Source: Bin87 sp965262485 (lineage in GTDB: Bacteria; Chloroflexota; Dehalococcoidia; Lucifugimonadales; UBA3495). From it: a DNA stretch of 64,000 nucleotides. The position numbers and the translations under genes are program-made. Under the pieces are notes generated by a model that saw nothing but the letters and a program-made list of their open reading frames with translations, ran no database searches and was not told the origin of the DNA. Positions within the stretch are counted from its first letter, which is position 1, and each line of letters starts with the position of its first letter. The stretch is taken from contig OZ253540.1 in assembly GCA_965262485.1 (NCBI GenBank), forward strand, positions 3,968,001-4,032,000. The letters run 5' to 3'. This document shows positions 34,518 through 42,872 of the stretch, piece after piece.

Positions 34518-34580
34518 CTGCTCCTCGTTGGCCAACGCGCTGGCGTGGATGCAGTGCATTATACAGACGGCTGAGAGGGA

Positions 34581-34731
34581 GTTGCGAATTTCACCCTCAC
34601 CCCAACCCTCTCCCATCGAGGGAGAGGGGGACTGCCGTTTTACCTGGATGGACAGGATGGACAGGATTTGGGGCGGGATTGCCACGTCGCTGCGCTCCTT
34701 GCAATGACAGATTAAAGTGGGTACGCGTGAG
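34581..34731. repeat. Composite intergenic repeat
   Basis: The block 34581-34643 is identical to 10304-10366. It is followed by GGATGGACAGGATGGACAGG and by the right end of the CTCACGCGTACCCACTTT type (ATTGCCACG to CGCGTGAG, about 34677-34731). The 309-base gap between the thioesterase and the next gene is mostly this. Confidence 0.7.
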
Positions 34732-34826
34732 ATTGGGGGCTACGGTGCAATATTCGCCGGCTTGTGGATATACTGGTTGGCCAAACACGGAACCGGCAAG
34801 TCGATCAGTACGGATAACACGGCGCC

Positions 34827-35192
34827 ATGACCAGAGGACTTTTTATCGCACTAGCCATTATGGCGGGCTGCGGCGTGCTGCCGTTGATCCAGGCCTTTGG
34901 CCCGTTCATCGCCGGGTACTTCGGGATCCGGTTGGTACCGGCGGGGGACGCAACTTCGATGGTGGTGGCGGTGAAATTCGGCGCACTGGTGGGGGCGGCG
35001 GCGGCGGCCATCCTGGTGACGGCCGCCCTGATCGTGATGTCCACCATTGACATGCCCAGCCACCTCGTGGCGCTGATGTGGATCAGTGTTGGTGTGGCAG
35101 CGAGTTACGCGGCGAGCATGTGCGGGCTTGGGGCACTGTACCAGTTGCGAAAACTGGAGGCGGCCCGGTTAGCCGGTGAGACGGCTGGCTGA
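34827..35192 (+). CDS. Hypothetical membrane protein upstream of larB
   Basis: The 121-residue protein has four hydrophobic stretches (about 5-30, 45-70, 78-100 and beyond) and a charged C-terminal helix QLRKLEAARLAGE. No family recognised. It is separated by three bases from larB and is likely co-transcribed with it. No strong ribosome site is seen before the ATG. Confidence 0.65.
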   Translation: MTRGLFIALAIMAGCGVLPLIQAFGPFIAGYFGIRLVPAGDATSMVVAVKFGALVGAAAAAILVTAALIVMSTIDMPSHLVALMWISVGVAASYAASMCGLGALYQLRKLEAARLAGETAG

Positions 35193-35195
35193 ATC

Positions 35196-36005
35196 GTGGA
35201 CTCGGCAGCGTTGTTCAGTCTTTTGGAAAGGGTTCAAAGCGGCGACGTGTCGGTTTCGGATGCTGCCGGCGCATTGCGAGACCTGCCGTACCAGGATTTG
35301 GGATACGCACGATTGGACCACCACCGTCCGATTCGCACGGGATGGCCGGAGGTGGTGTTCGGCGAAGGGAAAACACCAGAACAGATTGCCGGAATTGTCC
35401 ACGCAATGGCCGGGCGTGGTTTTCCCGTGTTGGTTACGCGGGCATCAGTCGCGGCGTTTGAAGCCGTCAAGCAATTGTTGCCCGCAGCGGAGTTTCACCG
35501 GGAGGCTCGGTGCATCGTGGCGCCGGACGGGTCGGGTAGGGCCGCACAGTCGGGCAGGGCCGCAAAGATAGAGGGGGCGCTGGTGATAACCGCCGGCACG
35601 GCTGATGCTCCGGTGGCCGAGGAAGCCGCGCTAACGGCGACTTTGATGGGATGTGACGTGGCACGCATCAACGATGTGGGCGTTGCTGGGCTGCATCGTG
35701 TGCTGGACCAGAGGGATCGGCTGGAGGCGGCGCGCGTCATTGTGGTGGCAGCCGGGATGGAGGGCGCGCTGGCCAGCGTTGTTTCCGGATTGGTGTCGGC
35801 GCCGGTGATCGCGGTTCCTACGAGCATTGGGTACGGAGCCAGCTTCGATGGCATCGCGGCGCTGCTGGGCATGATGAACGCGTGCGCTCCGGGGGTGGCG
35901 GTGGTCAACATTGACAACGGGTTTGGCGCGGGATATCTGGCGGCCCAGATTCTGCACATGTCAGCGCGTGGCGAGGTTGCCGGGGATCACGTCGGCGGTG
36001 AATAA
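35196..36005 (+). CDS. larB: LarB, pyridinium-3,5-biscarboxylate mononucleotide synthase
   Basis: The 269-residue AIR-carboxylase-like enzyme makes the first intermediate of the nickel-pincer cofactor from nicotinic acid adenine dinucleotide. Visible hallmarks: LGYARLDHHRPIRTGWPEVV with FGEGKTPEQ, DVGVAGLHRVLDQ, and VVAAGMEGALASVVSGLV to VPTSIGYGASFDGIAALLGM. The start is GTG 35196. larC and larE, needed to finish the cofactor, are not in the window. Confidence 0.92.
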   Translation: MDSAALFSLLERVQSGDVSVSDAAGALRDLPYQDLGYARLDHHRPIRTGWPEVVFGEGKTPEQIAGIVHAMAGRGFPVLVTRASVAAFEAVKQLLPAAEFHREARCIVAPDGSGRAAQSGRAAKIEGALVITAGTADAPVAEEAALTATLMGCDVARINDVGVAGLHRVLDQRDRLEAARVIVVAAGMEGALASVVSGLVSAPVIAVPTSIGYGASFDGIAALLGMMNACAPGVAVVNIDNGFGAGYLAAQILHMSARGEVAGDHVGGE

Positions 36006-36957
36006 GCGTCGGTGGCTGCTTTTGGGGTTGGTGACGGCGTTGGTGTTCGCCGGATTGGTGGGGTATGGGGACGTTCGACAAGTTGGCGCGCTGTTGGCTC
36101 GATTTCCGCCGGGATGGTTACTGGCGGCGATGGGTCTGGCCGTACTGAATTACGCTCTGCGGTACGCGCGCTGGATGTTGTATCTCAGTGCGCTGGGGAT
36201 TCGGGTGGCTCCCCGAGACAGCGTACCGGTGTTCGCAGCAGGGCTGGCGTTGTCGGTCACTCCGGGCAAGGTTGGTGAGCTGCTCAAATGCGTGTGGTTA
36301 AGCCAGCGGGCGGATGCGCCGATTGCCAGGTCTGCGCCGGCGGTGGTGATGGAGCGTCTGACTGACGTAATCTCCATCTCGATGCTGGGGCTGGTGGGAC
36401 TGGCGCTGCTGCCGTTGGCAATTTCGGTTGTCATTGGACTCGTGCTGGCATTGGGCATCGGAGCGGGATGGCTGGCGGCATCGCGTTACGGGGCAGCGGC
36501 GCTGGGACTACCCGTTCTGCGGCGGTGGCGCGAGCCGTTGGCGCACTCTCACGACGGGCTGCGCCGTCTGATGTCGCCGGGTATGCTGGCGATGGGGGTA
36601 TCGCTGGGGGCGCTGGCGTGGGCGTCGGAGGGAGTTGCACTGTGGCTGATCGTCATCGGCCTGGGTGAGTACATTCCGATCACGGTGGCGCTGCCGATAT
36701 CAGCGGCGGCGGCCCTGGTGGGAGCGGTTACGGTATTGCCCGGTGGGCTGTTCGGTTTCGAGGGCAGCATGGTGGCCCTGTTGCGTCAGGCCGGCTTGAC
36801 GGTGGCGGCTGCTTCCACGGCAACCTTGCTGACTCGGTTGGCCACGCTGTGGCTGGCGGTGCTGATTGGCCTGCTGGCGTGGTGGTGGTTATCGCGAACG
36901 AAACCGGCGAAACGCACTGGGATCGCGGGTTCCGGCGAACCCCTGGTGACGGACTGA
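35998..36957 (+). CDS. YbhN/AglD-type flippase-like membrane protein
   Basis: A 319-residue protein with about eight membrane spans and the LPG_synthase_TM/DUF2029-like pattern: LNYALRYARWMLYLSALG, SVTPGKVGELLKCVWL, RSAPAVVMERLTDVISISML. It probably transports or handles lipid-linked intermediates. It begins at GTG 35998, overlapping larB by eight bases, and its stop overlaps the UbiA start (TGATG). The immediate coupling suggests a joint role with UbiA in lipid-linked sugar synthesis. Confidence 0.85.
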   Translation: MNKRRWLLLGLVTALVFAGLVGYGDVRQVGALLARFPPGWLLAAMGLAVLNYALRYARWMLYLSALGIRVAPRDSVPVFAAGLALSVTPGKVGELLKCVWLSQRADAPIARSAPAVVMERLTDVISISMLGLVGLALLPLAISVVIGLVLALGIGAGWLAASRYGAAALGLPVLRRWREPLAHSHDGLRRLMSPGMLAMGVSLGALAWASEGVALWLIVIGLGEYIPITVALPISAAAALVGAVTVLPGGLFGFEGSMVALLRQAGLTVAAASTATLLTRLATLWLAVLIGLLAWWWLSRTKPAKRTGIAGSGEPLVTD

Positions 36958-37871
36958 TGACGCTGCTGAACGGGTTGCTGGCAACCATCCGGCCGCGGCA
37001 GTGGGTGAAGAACCTGCTGGTGTTTTTGCCGCTGCTGTTTGCCGTAGACCTGGTGTGGTCGCCGGAGGATCTGTCCACGCTGCGGCCGCACATTGTCGCG
37101 TTGCTGATCCTGTTCGCCGGGTTTTGCGCGCTGTCCTCGGCTGTTTACATAATCAATGATCTGGCCGACCGGCCGGCGGATCGGCAGCATCCTGCCAAAC
37201 GGAACCGGCCAATCGCATCCGGCGCGGTTACACCCGTTTGGGCGGTGGCAGGGGCCGCGCTGCTGATACTGATGGCGGTGGGGATCATGGTTGGTCTGGA
37301 GCGGCTGGTGTCGTCGTTGCTGGGGGTGTGGGTCGTGGGAGCGATATACTTGGCCATCAACGTGGCCTACTCGATGAGGTTGAAGCGCATCGCGCTGGTG
37401 GATGTGGTTCTGGTAGCAACCGGATATGTTCTGCGGGCTGCAGCGGGCGCGGTCGCGGTGGGGGCTGCGCCGTCTCCCTGGCTGTACGCTGTAACGGCAT
37501 CCGGAGCGCTGTTCATAGTGATTGGGCGCCGCTATGCCGAAGCGAGGCTGTCGGGGGACGACGCCGGGGCACAGCGACCGACGCTGCAACATTACGGGCC
37601 GCCCCTGGGAGGGCAACTACTGACGCTCTCCGCCACCGCGTCCCTGGTTAGCTATACCCTTTACACGGTGGAGGCTCCCAACCTGCCCGTCAATCACACG
37701 ATGCTGTTGACGGTCCCGCTGGTGATTCTCGGGCTATTCAGATACCTGTACCTGTTGAACCACAGCGCGGATGCGGAATCGCCGGAGCTGCTGATCCTGC
37801 GCGATGTTCCGCTGCTGGTTGCCATTGCAGCCTGGATCGCGACGTCGGCCGCCGTATTGATGCTGAATTAG
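36957..37871 (+). CDS. UbiA family prenyltransferase, decaprenyl-phosphate phosphoribosyltransferase-like
   Basis: The 304-residue integral membrane protein starts TIRPRQWVKNLLVFLPLLFA; the Asp-rich motif is NDLADRPADRQHPAKRNRPI followed by ASG. This variant pattern (KN near the N-terminus, HPxKRxRPIASG) is typical of enzymes transferring phosphoribose to decaprenyl phosphate. ATG 36957 shares a base with the preceding stop. The first arginine-aspartate motif is intact. Confidence 0.87.
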   Translation: MTLLNGLLATIRPRQWVKNLLVFLPLLFAVDLVWSPEDLSTLRPHIVALLILFAGFCALSSAVYIINDLADRPADRQHPAKRNRPIASGAVTPVWAVAGAALLILMAVGIMVGLERLVSSLLGVWVVGAIYLAINVAYSMRLKRIALVDVVLVATGYVLRAAAGAVAVGAAPSPWLYAVTASGALFIVIGRRYAEARLSGDDAGAQRPTLQHYGPPLGGQLLTLSATASLVSYTLYTVEAPNLPVNHTMLLTVPLVILGLFRYLYLLNHSADAESPELLILRDVPLLVAIAAWIATSAAVLMLN

Positions 37872-37890
37872 GCGCTGCGATCAATCGGAC

Positions 37891-37946
37891 GTGGCGGAAA
37901 TTCGCCACTCAAAAAGGGGGGTGTTCCCCATGAGAAACACCCCCCT
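37891..37946. terminator. Convergent terminators between ubiA and clpB
   Basis: GTGGCG/CGCCAC (37891-37908) followed by TCAAAAA, then AGGGGGGTGTT/AACACCCCCCT (37915-37925 and 37936-37946). They separate convergent genes. Confidence 0.65.
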
Positions 37947-37970
37947 GCCCCGGTGCGGAGAAACGCTGAA

Positions 37971-40454
37971 TCAGAGTGCGGCCACCGGTGACGGTTTGGC
38001 GGGGGTCAACATTCCTGCTTTGAGGTCCAGACCGTCGCCGGCCGGGTTCAAGTCGATAACGATGTAGTCGCCGGCTTTGAAATCGCCGGACAGCACGCCC
38101 CGAGAGAGCTGGTTCTCCACGTGGCGCTGGATGGCGCGGCGCAGGGGCCGGGCGCCGTAGGTCACGTTGAAGCCTTCGTTTACCAGCCAGTTGCAGCCGG
38201 CTTCGGTGAGTTCGCAGGTGATGTCGCGCTCGGTTAGTCGCTCCTGCACTTCCGCGATCATCAGGCCGACGATCTGTCCGATCTGCGCGCGGCTGAGGGG
38301 ATGGAACACGATAGTCTCGTCAATGCGGTTGAGGAGTTCGGGACGGAAGGTTCGACGCAATGCGTCATGTACGGAACGGGATAGTTCACTTGAGACCTGT
38401 CCGGTTTCCGGCGCGTTGTCGGAAGCGGGGTTGAAGCCGAAAGGACGTTGCGACAAATCGCCGGTTCCCAGGTTGCTGGTCATAATGACGATGGTGTTGC
38501 GGAAGTCCACCGTGCGGCCCTGGCCGTCAGTGAGGCGTCCATCTTCGAGGATTTGCAACAGGAGGTTGAAAACATCGGGGTGAGCCTTTTCGATCTCGTC
38601 GAAGAGGATGACCCGGTGGGGACGGCGCCGGACGGCCTCGGTGAGCTGGCCGGCGTCGTCGTAGCCGACGTAACCCGGAGGCGCGCCGATGAGACGGGAA
38701 ACCGTATGGCGTTCACCGTATTCGGACATATCCAGGCGAACCATGCTCTCTTCGTCGTCAAAGAGGAACTCGGCCAACGCCCGGCACAGTTCGGTTTTGC
38801 CCACGCCGGTGGGGCCGAGGAAGATGAAGCTGCCAAAGGGACGCTTGGGGTCGTTGAGCCCCGACCGGGCGCGGCGGATGGTATCGGACACTGCGCTGAT
38901 GGCTGCATCCTGGCCAATCACGCGGTGGTGCAGGTCGTCTTCCATGTGAAGGAGGCGTTCCGCCTCGCCCTCCAACAGACGGCCGACGGGAATACCGGTC
39001 CAGTTTGAAACCAGCTCGGCAATGTCCTTCTCGTTCACCACCAGGTCGGGTCCAGTAGTGTGTTCAATAGACTCGCGCTCGGTGGTAAGGTCGGTCTCGA
39101 TGCGGATACGTTCGGTGCGGTAGCTGGCGGCGCGCTCGTAATCGCCCATCTGGTTGGCGCGTTCTTCAAGGTCCTGGAGGCGTCGGCGTTCGGTCTCAAG
39201 CTCCTGCACCACGGGCGGCAGGGTGCCGGCATCGATACGGACTTTGCTGGCAGCTTCGTCGATGAAATCGATAGCCTTGTCGGGAAGGCGGCGGTCGGTA
39301 ATGTACCGGCTGCTCAGGCGGACGGCGGCCTCCAGGGCATCATCGCTGATGGTTACCTTGTGGTGTGCCTCGTAGCGAGGTTTGAGAGCCTGCAGGATGG
39401 TGAGGGTCTGTTCTGCGGTGGGCTCATCGACGTATATGGGGTGGAAGCGACGTTCGAGAGCCGGGTCGCGTTCGATGTGCTTGCGATATTCGTCGAGGGT
39501 GGTGGCGCCAATGGCCTGGAGTTCACCGCGAGCCAGCGGCGGTTTGAGCATATTGCTGGCATCCAGGCCACCTTCCCCGGCGCCGGCGCCCACGAGGGTG
39601 TGCATCTCATCCAGGAAGATGATGATCTCGCCCTTGGCTGATTCGACTTCGTCGATGACTGACTTGAGGCGTTCTTCAAACTCGCCGCGGAATTTGGCGC
39701 CGGCAACGAGACGGCCCATGTCCAGAGCCATGACGCGGCGATTGCGCAGGGAATCGGGAACGTCGTCGTCCAGAATCTTGATGGCGAGACCCTCGGCGAT
39801 GGCGGTTTTGCCGACGCCGGCTTCACCGATGAGCACCGGGTTGTTCTTGGTGCGGCGGGTGAGGGTTTGCATGACCTGGCGGATTTCGTTGTCGCGACCG
39901 ACCACCGGATCGAGTTTGCCGATGCGGGCCAGCTCGGTGAGATCGACGCTGTATTTTTCCAGAGAGCGGTAGCGCTGCTCGGCGTTGGGGTCGTCAACGC
40001 GGTGGGCGCCGCCACGCAATTTTTGCATGGCCTGGTACACCAACTCCTGATTGATGCCAAATTCCTGGAAGAGGCGGGCTGAATCGCCGGAGCTTTCGCG
40101 TGCGGCAGCAACCAGCAGGTGTTCGACGCTGATGAACTGGTCTGCGAGGCGTTGGGATTCCTCGCTGGCCGTCTGCAACACGCGCTGCAACCTGGGGGTA
40201 ATGAATATCTGTGGTGTATCTGAAACCACTTTGGGGGCGGCTTCCAGAATCTGGTGAAAGCGTGTTTTCAGGACCTCGGGATCTACACCGAGCTCACGTA
40301 TTATCTTTTCCGGCAAGCCGTCTTCCAAAGCGATCAGGGCCAGCAGCACGTGCTCGACGTCCCATTGATTGTGCTGGTAGTTGCGTACCAGTTCCTGGGA
40401 ACGCTGCAGGGCTTCCTGTGCCTGGCGGGTAAATTGTTCTGCGCTAATAACCAT
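37971..40454 (-). CDS. clpB: ClpB/ClpC family AAA+ disaggregase
   Basis: An 827-residue protein. The Clp N domain (about 5-145), AAA module 1 with GEAGVGKTAIAEGLA, a short coiled middle domain (about 400-480), and AAA module 2 with GPTGVGKTELCRALAEFLFD are in order. The middle segment is shorter than in E. coli ClpB (857 aa) and resembles ClpC in length, so the exact subfamily is open. ATG 40454 has GGAGG nine bases upstream, inside the end of hspR. It is third in a dnaJ-hspR-clpB operon. Confidence 0.88.
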   Translation of the reverse strand: MVISAEQFTRQAQEALQRSQELVRNYQHNQWDVEHVLLALIALEDGLPEKIIRELGVDPEVLKTRFHQILEAAPKVVSDTPQIFITPRLQRVLQTASEESQRLADQFISVEHLLVAAARESSGDSARLFQEFGINQELVYQAMQKLRGGAHRVDDPNAEQRYRSLEKYSVDLTELARIGKLDPVVGRDNEIRQVMQTLTRRTKNNPVLIGEAGVGKTAIAEGLAIKILDDDVPDSLRNRRVMALDMGRLVAGAKFRGEFEERLKSVIDEVESAKGEIIIFLDEMHTLVGAGAGEGGLDASNMLKPPLARGELQAIGATTLDEYRKHIERDPALERRFHPIYVDEPTAEQTLTILQALKPRYEAHHKVTISDDALEAAVRLSSRYITDRRLPDKAIDFIDEAASKVRIDAGTLPPVVQELETERRRLQDLEERANQMGDYERAASYRTERIRIETDLTTERESIEHTTGPDLVVNEKDIAELVSNWTGIPVGRLLEGEAERLLHMEDDLHHRVIGQDAAISAVSDTIRRARSGLNDPKRPFGSFIFLGPTGVGKTELCRALAEFLFDDEESMVRLDMSEYGERHTVSRLIGAPPGYVGYDDAGQLTEAVRRRPHRVILFDEIEKAHPDVFNLLLQILEDGRLTDGQGRTVDFRNTIVIMTSNLGTGDLSQRPFGFNPASDNAPETGQVSSELSRSVHDALRRTFRPELLNRIDETIVFHPLSRAQIGQIVGLMIAEVQERLTERDITCELTEAGCNWLVNEGFNVTYGARPLRRAIQRHVENQLSRGVLSGDFKAGDYIVIDLNPAGDGLDLKAGMLTPAKPSPVAAL

Positions 40455-40460
40455 GTTCAA

Positions 40461-40823
40461 TCACCTCCGCGCCGGATTTCCGGGCCGGCCCGCGATGCCG
40501 GGCCGGTTGTTGTTCCGGAGCCGGTTCAATTCGCTGGACAGGGTTTCCACCTGAGCTTCCAATTCGTTGATGCGGTCGATAAGTTTCAATGCGACCTCAG
40601 CGCCGGCTAGGTTAACCCCCATTTCGTCGGTGAACGATTTGATACGGCGCAGTCGGTCAATGTCTTCCATGGAGTACAGACGTTGGCGTCCTGATGATCG
40701 GGATGGCAACACCAACCCCACGCGCTCGTAGTACCGCAGGGTTTGGGCGTGCAGGCCCACCATGCGGGCGGCTACGCTGATGACGAAACAGGGTTCGGTG
40801 GTGAAACTGTTTTGTGGCGTCAT
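40461..40823 (-). CDS. hspR: MerR family heat-shock repressor HspR
   Basis: A 120-residue MerR-type winged helix: FVISVAARMVGLHAQTLRYY then ERVGLVLPSRSSGRQRLYS. The N-terminus matches HspR of Actinobacteria, where the protein represses dnaK and clpB operons. A coiled coil (about 88-105) and Arg-rich tail follow. It lies between dnaJ and clpB, 12 bases behind dnaJ. AAGGAAG precedes the ATG. Confidence 0.9.
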   Translation of the reverse strand: MTPQNSFTTEPCFVISVAARMVGLHAQTLRYYERVGLVLPSRSSGRQRLYSMEDIDRLRRIKSFTDEMGVNLAGAEVALKLIDRINELEAQVETLSSELNRLRNNNRPGIAGRPGNPARR

Positions 40824-40835
40824 ATTAGTGCTTCC

Positions 40836-41738
40836 TTAGGGGTCGCTGGCCCCGGAGTCGTTGTCCGAAACGGACTCGCGGAGCTGTTGGAACAGCTGCC
40901 TTTGTTCCTCGGAGAGTCCGGTCGGCAGGACTACGTTGATGGTCGCATATAGATTTCCTCGACGATCGGGGTTGCGGAGCTGGGACAGGCCCTGGCCGGC
41001 GAGGCGAAAACGTCGACCGTTCTGGGTTTCGGGCGGCAGGGTCAACTCGATCTGCCCGCGAAGGGTGGTGACCTTGGTTGAGCCGCCGAGGATTGCGTCG
41101 GCCAGGGGAACGTCAACGGAGGTGTAGAGGTCGGAACCGTCGCGTTCAAAACGATGGTGAGGCAGCACGGAAACCAGGAGGTTGAATTCGCTGCCGGAAG
41201 GATTCCCGGCGCCGATATGTACGCGCCCGCCGTCGGCGATTCCGGGCGGGATGGTTACCTCCAGGCGGCGTCCATCGGGGAGGCTGACGAGGCGGGTGGC
41301 GCCGTGGTCGGCTTCTTCCAGCGTGATGTCAACCGGAACGTCGGCGGGCGGGGAGCGAAAAGGCGCGCCGCCCCTGCCGAAACTACCCAAAAGGTCGTCA
41401 AGAGAACCGCCGCCGGTGGAGAAGGTAAACGAGCCACCCCGTTCCCGGCCGAAATCGCCGGATCGGAAGAACTGGCTGAAATCGGGACTAGCGCCGCGCC
41501 GCTGTTCGAATTGTTCGGGGTGTTCCCATTGGTCGCCGTAGCGGTCGTATTTGGCGCGCTTATCCGAATCGGACAAGACTTCGTAAGCCGCGTTGATGGA
41601 CTTGAAGCGCTCGGCGGCGTCGGGGTCGCCGGGGTTCACGTCGGGGTGATGCTGGCGAGCCAGACGCCGATACGCCTGGCGAATTTCCTTTTCGTCGGCG
41701 GAGCGTGGTACGCCCAAGGTGTCGTAGTAGTCTGCCAT
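40836..41738 (-). CDS. DnaJ/CbpA-type co-chaperone without zinc finger
   Basis: A 300-residue protein. The J domain (about 3-68) includes HPD at 31-33, then a Gly/Phe-rich linker (SGDFGRERGGSFTFSTGGG) and two C-terminal beta domains. The four CxxCxGxG repeats of DnaJ are absent, so it is CbpA-like (class B). It stimulates DnaK, whose gene is not here. It is the first gene of the operon with hspR and clpB and has its own promoter. Confidence 0.9.
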   Translation of the reverse strand: MADYYDTLGVPRSADEKEIRQAYRRLARQHHPDVNPGDPDAAERFKSINAAYEVLSDSDKRAKYDRYGDQWEHPEQFEQRRGASPDFSQFFRSGDFGRERGGSFTFSTGGGSLDDLLGSFGRGGAPFRSPPADVPVDITLEEADHGATRLVSLPDGRRLEVTIPPGIADGGRVHIGAGNPSGSEFNLLVSVLPHHRFERDGSDLYTSVDVPLADAILGGSTKVTTLRGQIELTLPPETQNGRRFRLAGQGLSQLRNPDRRGNLYATINVVLPTGLSEEQRQLFQQLRESVSDNDSGASDP

Positions 41739-41788
41739 TACGCTGCCCGATTGGTTAAACCTGATTGCTTGAACTTTATGGTATCCTA

Positions 41789-41817
41789 ATCTTATATCAA
41801 TAGTGAAACATTGTCAA
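41789..41817 (-). promoter_or_regulatory. Promoter of the dnaJ-hspR-clpB operon
   Basis: On the minus strand, TTGACA (41812-41817) and TAAGAT (41789-41794) are 17 bases apart. CTTGAACT at 41768-41775 could be an HspR half-site, though a full inverted repeat was not found. Confidence 0.65.
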
Positions 41818-41844
41818 TAACCTACTGATGTCAATACCAAATAC

Positions 41845-41873
41845 TTGACAAAAGCACATCAACTAATTACAGT
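41845..41873 (+). promoter_or_regulatory. Promoter of hsp20
   Basis: TTGACA (41845-41850) and TACAGT (41868-41873) are 17 bases apart, 67 bases before the start. Two direct TGTCAATA copies lie between the divergent promoters (41812-41819 and 41829-41836). Confidence 0.65.
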
Positions 41874-41940
41874 AAGCCTTGACGGTGTTGATGCGCCGTA
41901 CCGTACGCCATCGGCCAAAAGGCCACAACCCAGGAGGAAA

Positions 41941-42414
41941 ATGATGCCCAGTCTGCAACGATTTGACCCGTTTCGCGAGAGGCCCCGCTTTCGCTGGCGG
42001 ATGGGTGACCCTTTCGCCTACGGTCCCAGTTGGCGTCTTCCCTACGCCTCCGACGGCGACAGTGGGCACCGGTTCCCGATTAACGTCCGACGGGATGACG
42101 ATAACCTGACCGTGCTAGCCTGGCTGCCCGGTATAGAGGCTGACGACGTTGACGTTACGGTCACCCCGGACCGTCATCTGTCGATCAAAGCGTTCCGGAA
42201 GTTGCGCGAGCAGGGGCAGAACGAACGTTATCTGCTGCGCGAGCATAGCTTTCGTAGCGGCGTACGCACCGTGAACCTGCCATCGGACGTGAATCTTGAT
42301 GCCGCCGCCGTTGCCATGGACAACGGAGTGCTGACAATAGTGATTCCAGTGGACCAGTCGAGCCAGCCCCGCCGGTTGGAGATCGGCGCCCACGGTTCTG
42401 CCGACGCCAGCTAG
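41941..42414 (+). CDS. Hsp20/alpha-crystallin small heat-shock protein
   Basis: A 157-residue protein with an ACD domain (about 45-140): INVRRDDDNLTVLAWLPGIE, DVDVTVTPDRHLSIKAF, RSGVRTVNLPSDVNLDAAAV and DNGVLTIVIP, which lacks the extra C-terminal K but keeps the strand. The C-terminus lacks the usual IxI motif. AGGAGG precedes ATG 41941. It is divergent from dnaJ-hspR-clpB, with shared regulatory DNA. Confidence 0.9.
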   Translation: MMPSLQRFDPFRERPRFRWRMGDPFAYGPSWRLPYASDGDSGHRFPINVRRDDDNLTVLAWLPGIEADDVDVTVTPDRHLSIKAFRKLREQGQNERYLLREHSFRSGVRTVNLPSDVNLDAAAVAMDNGVLTIVIPVDQSSQPRRLEIGAHGSADAS

Positions 42415-42441
42415 TCGCGGCGCCAAAGATCGGCTGACGTC

Positions 42442-42485
42442 GGCGCACCCCCTGGCTGCTGCGGGTTGGGGGGTGCGCCGTTTTG
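42442..42485 (+). terminator. Terminator of hsp20
   Basis: GGCGCACCCCC (42442-42452) pairs with GGGGGTGCGCC (42469-42479), followed by GTTTTGG. Confidence 0.75.
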
Positions 42486-42567
42486 GTGTCGCTGGTTGCC
42501 GCCATCGCCAACGGGTGCTAAAATTGGATAACTGTCGGCGGTCCGCTGCGCCGAAGCGTTGCATCAA

Positions 42568-42642
42568 TCCCCTGTAGCTCAGCGGTAGAGCGAGCGGCTG
42601 TTAACCGCTAGGTCGTAGGTTCGAATCCTACCGGGGGAGCCA
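42568..42642 (+). tRNA. tRNA-Asn (anticodon GTT)
   Basis: A 75-base cloverleaf with CCA encoded. The acceptor stem TCCCCTG pairs with CGGGGGA; the D arm has AGCTCAGCGGTAGAG, the anticodon loop reads CTGTTAA (GTT) and the T arm is TAGGTTCGAATCCTA. Nothing recognised follows for 230 bases. Confidence 0.93.
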
Positions 42643-42872
42643 TTATCCACACTTGAGATCGTGGTTTTGCGCCCTGAAATACACTGGTCGCGCACGACGC
42701 CAGCCTATTCAGGTTCCCGTAACTTGCAGTACCTTCCTGTCCTAAAATGGTACACGGAATGGCATACGTCTATGCAACACCCACGGCAAGCCCTCACCCC
42801 ACAGCGCATCCGCGAGGTCAAACAGCGTTGAAAGTCAGGACGCCCTTTTCGCCCAACGTCGCGGCGGCGCAA

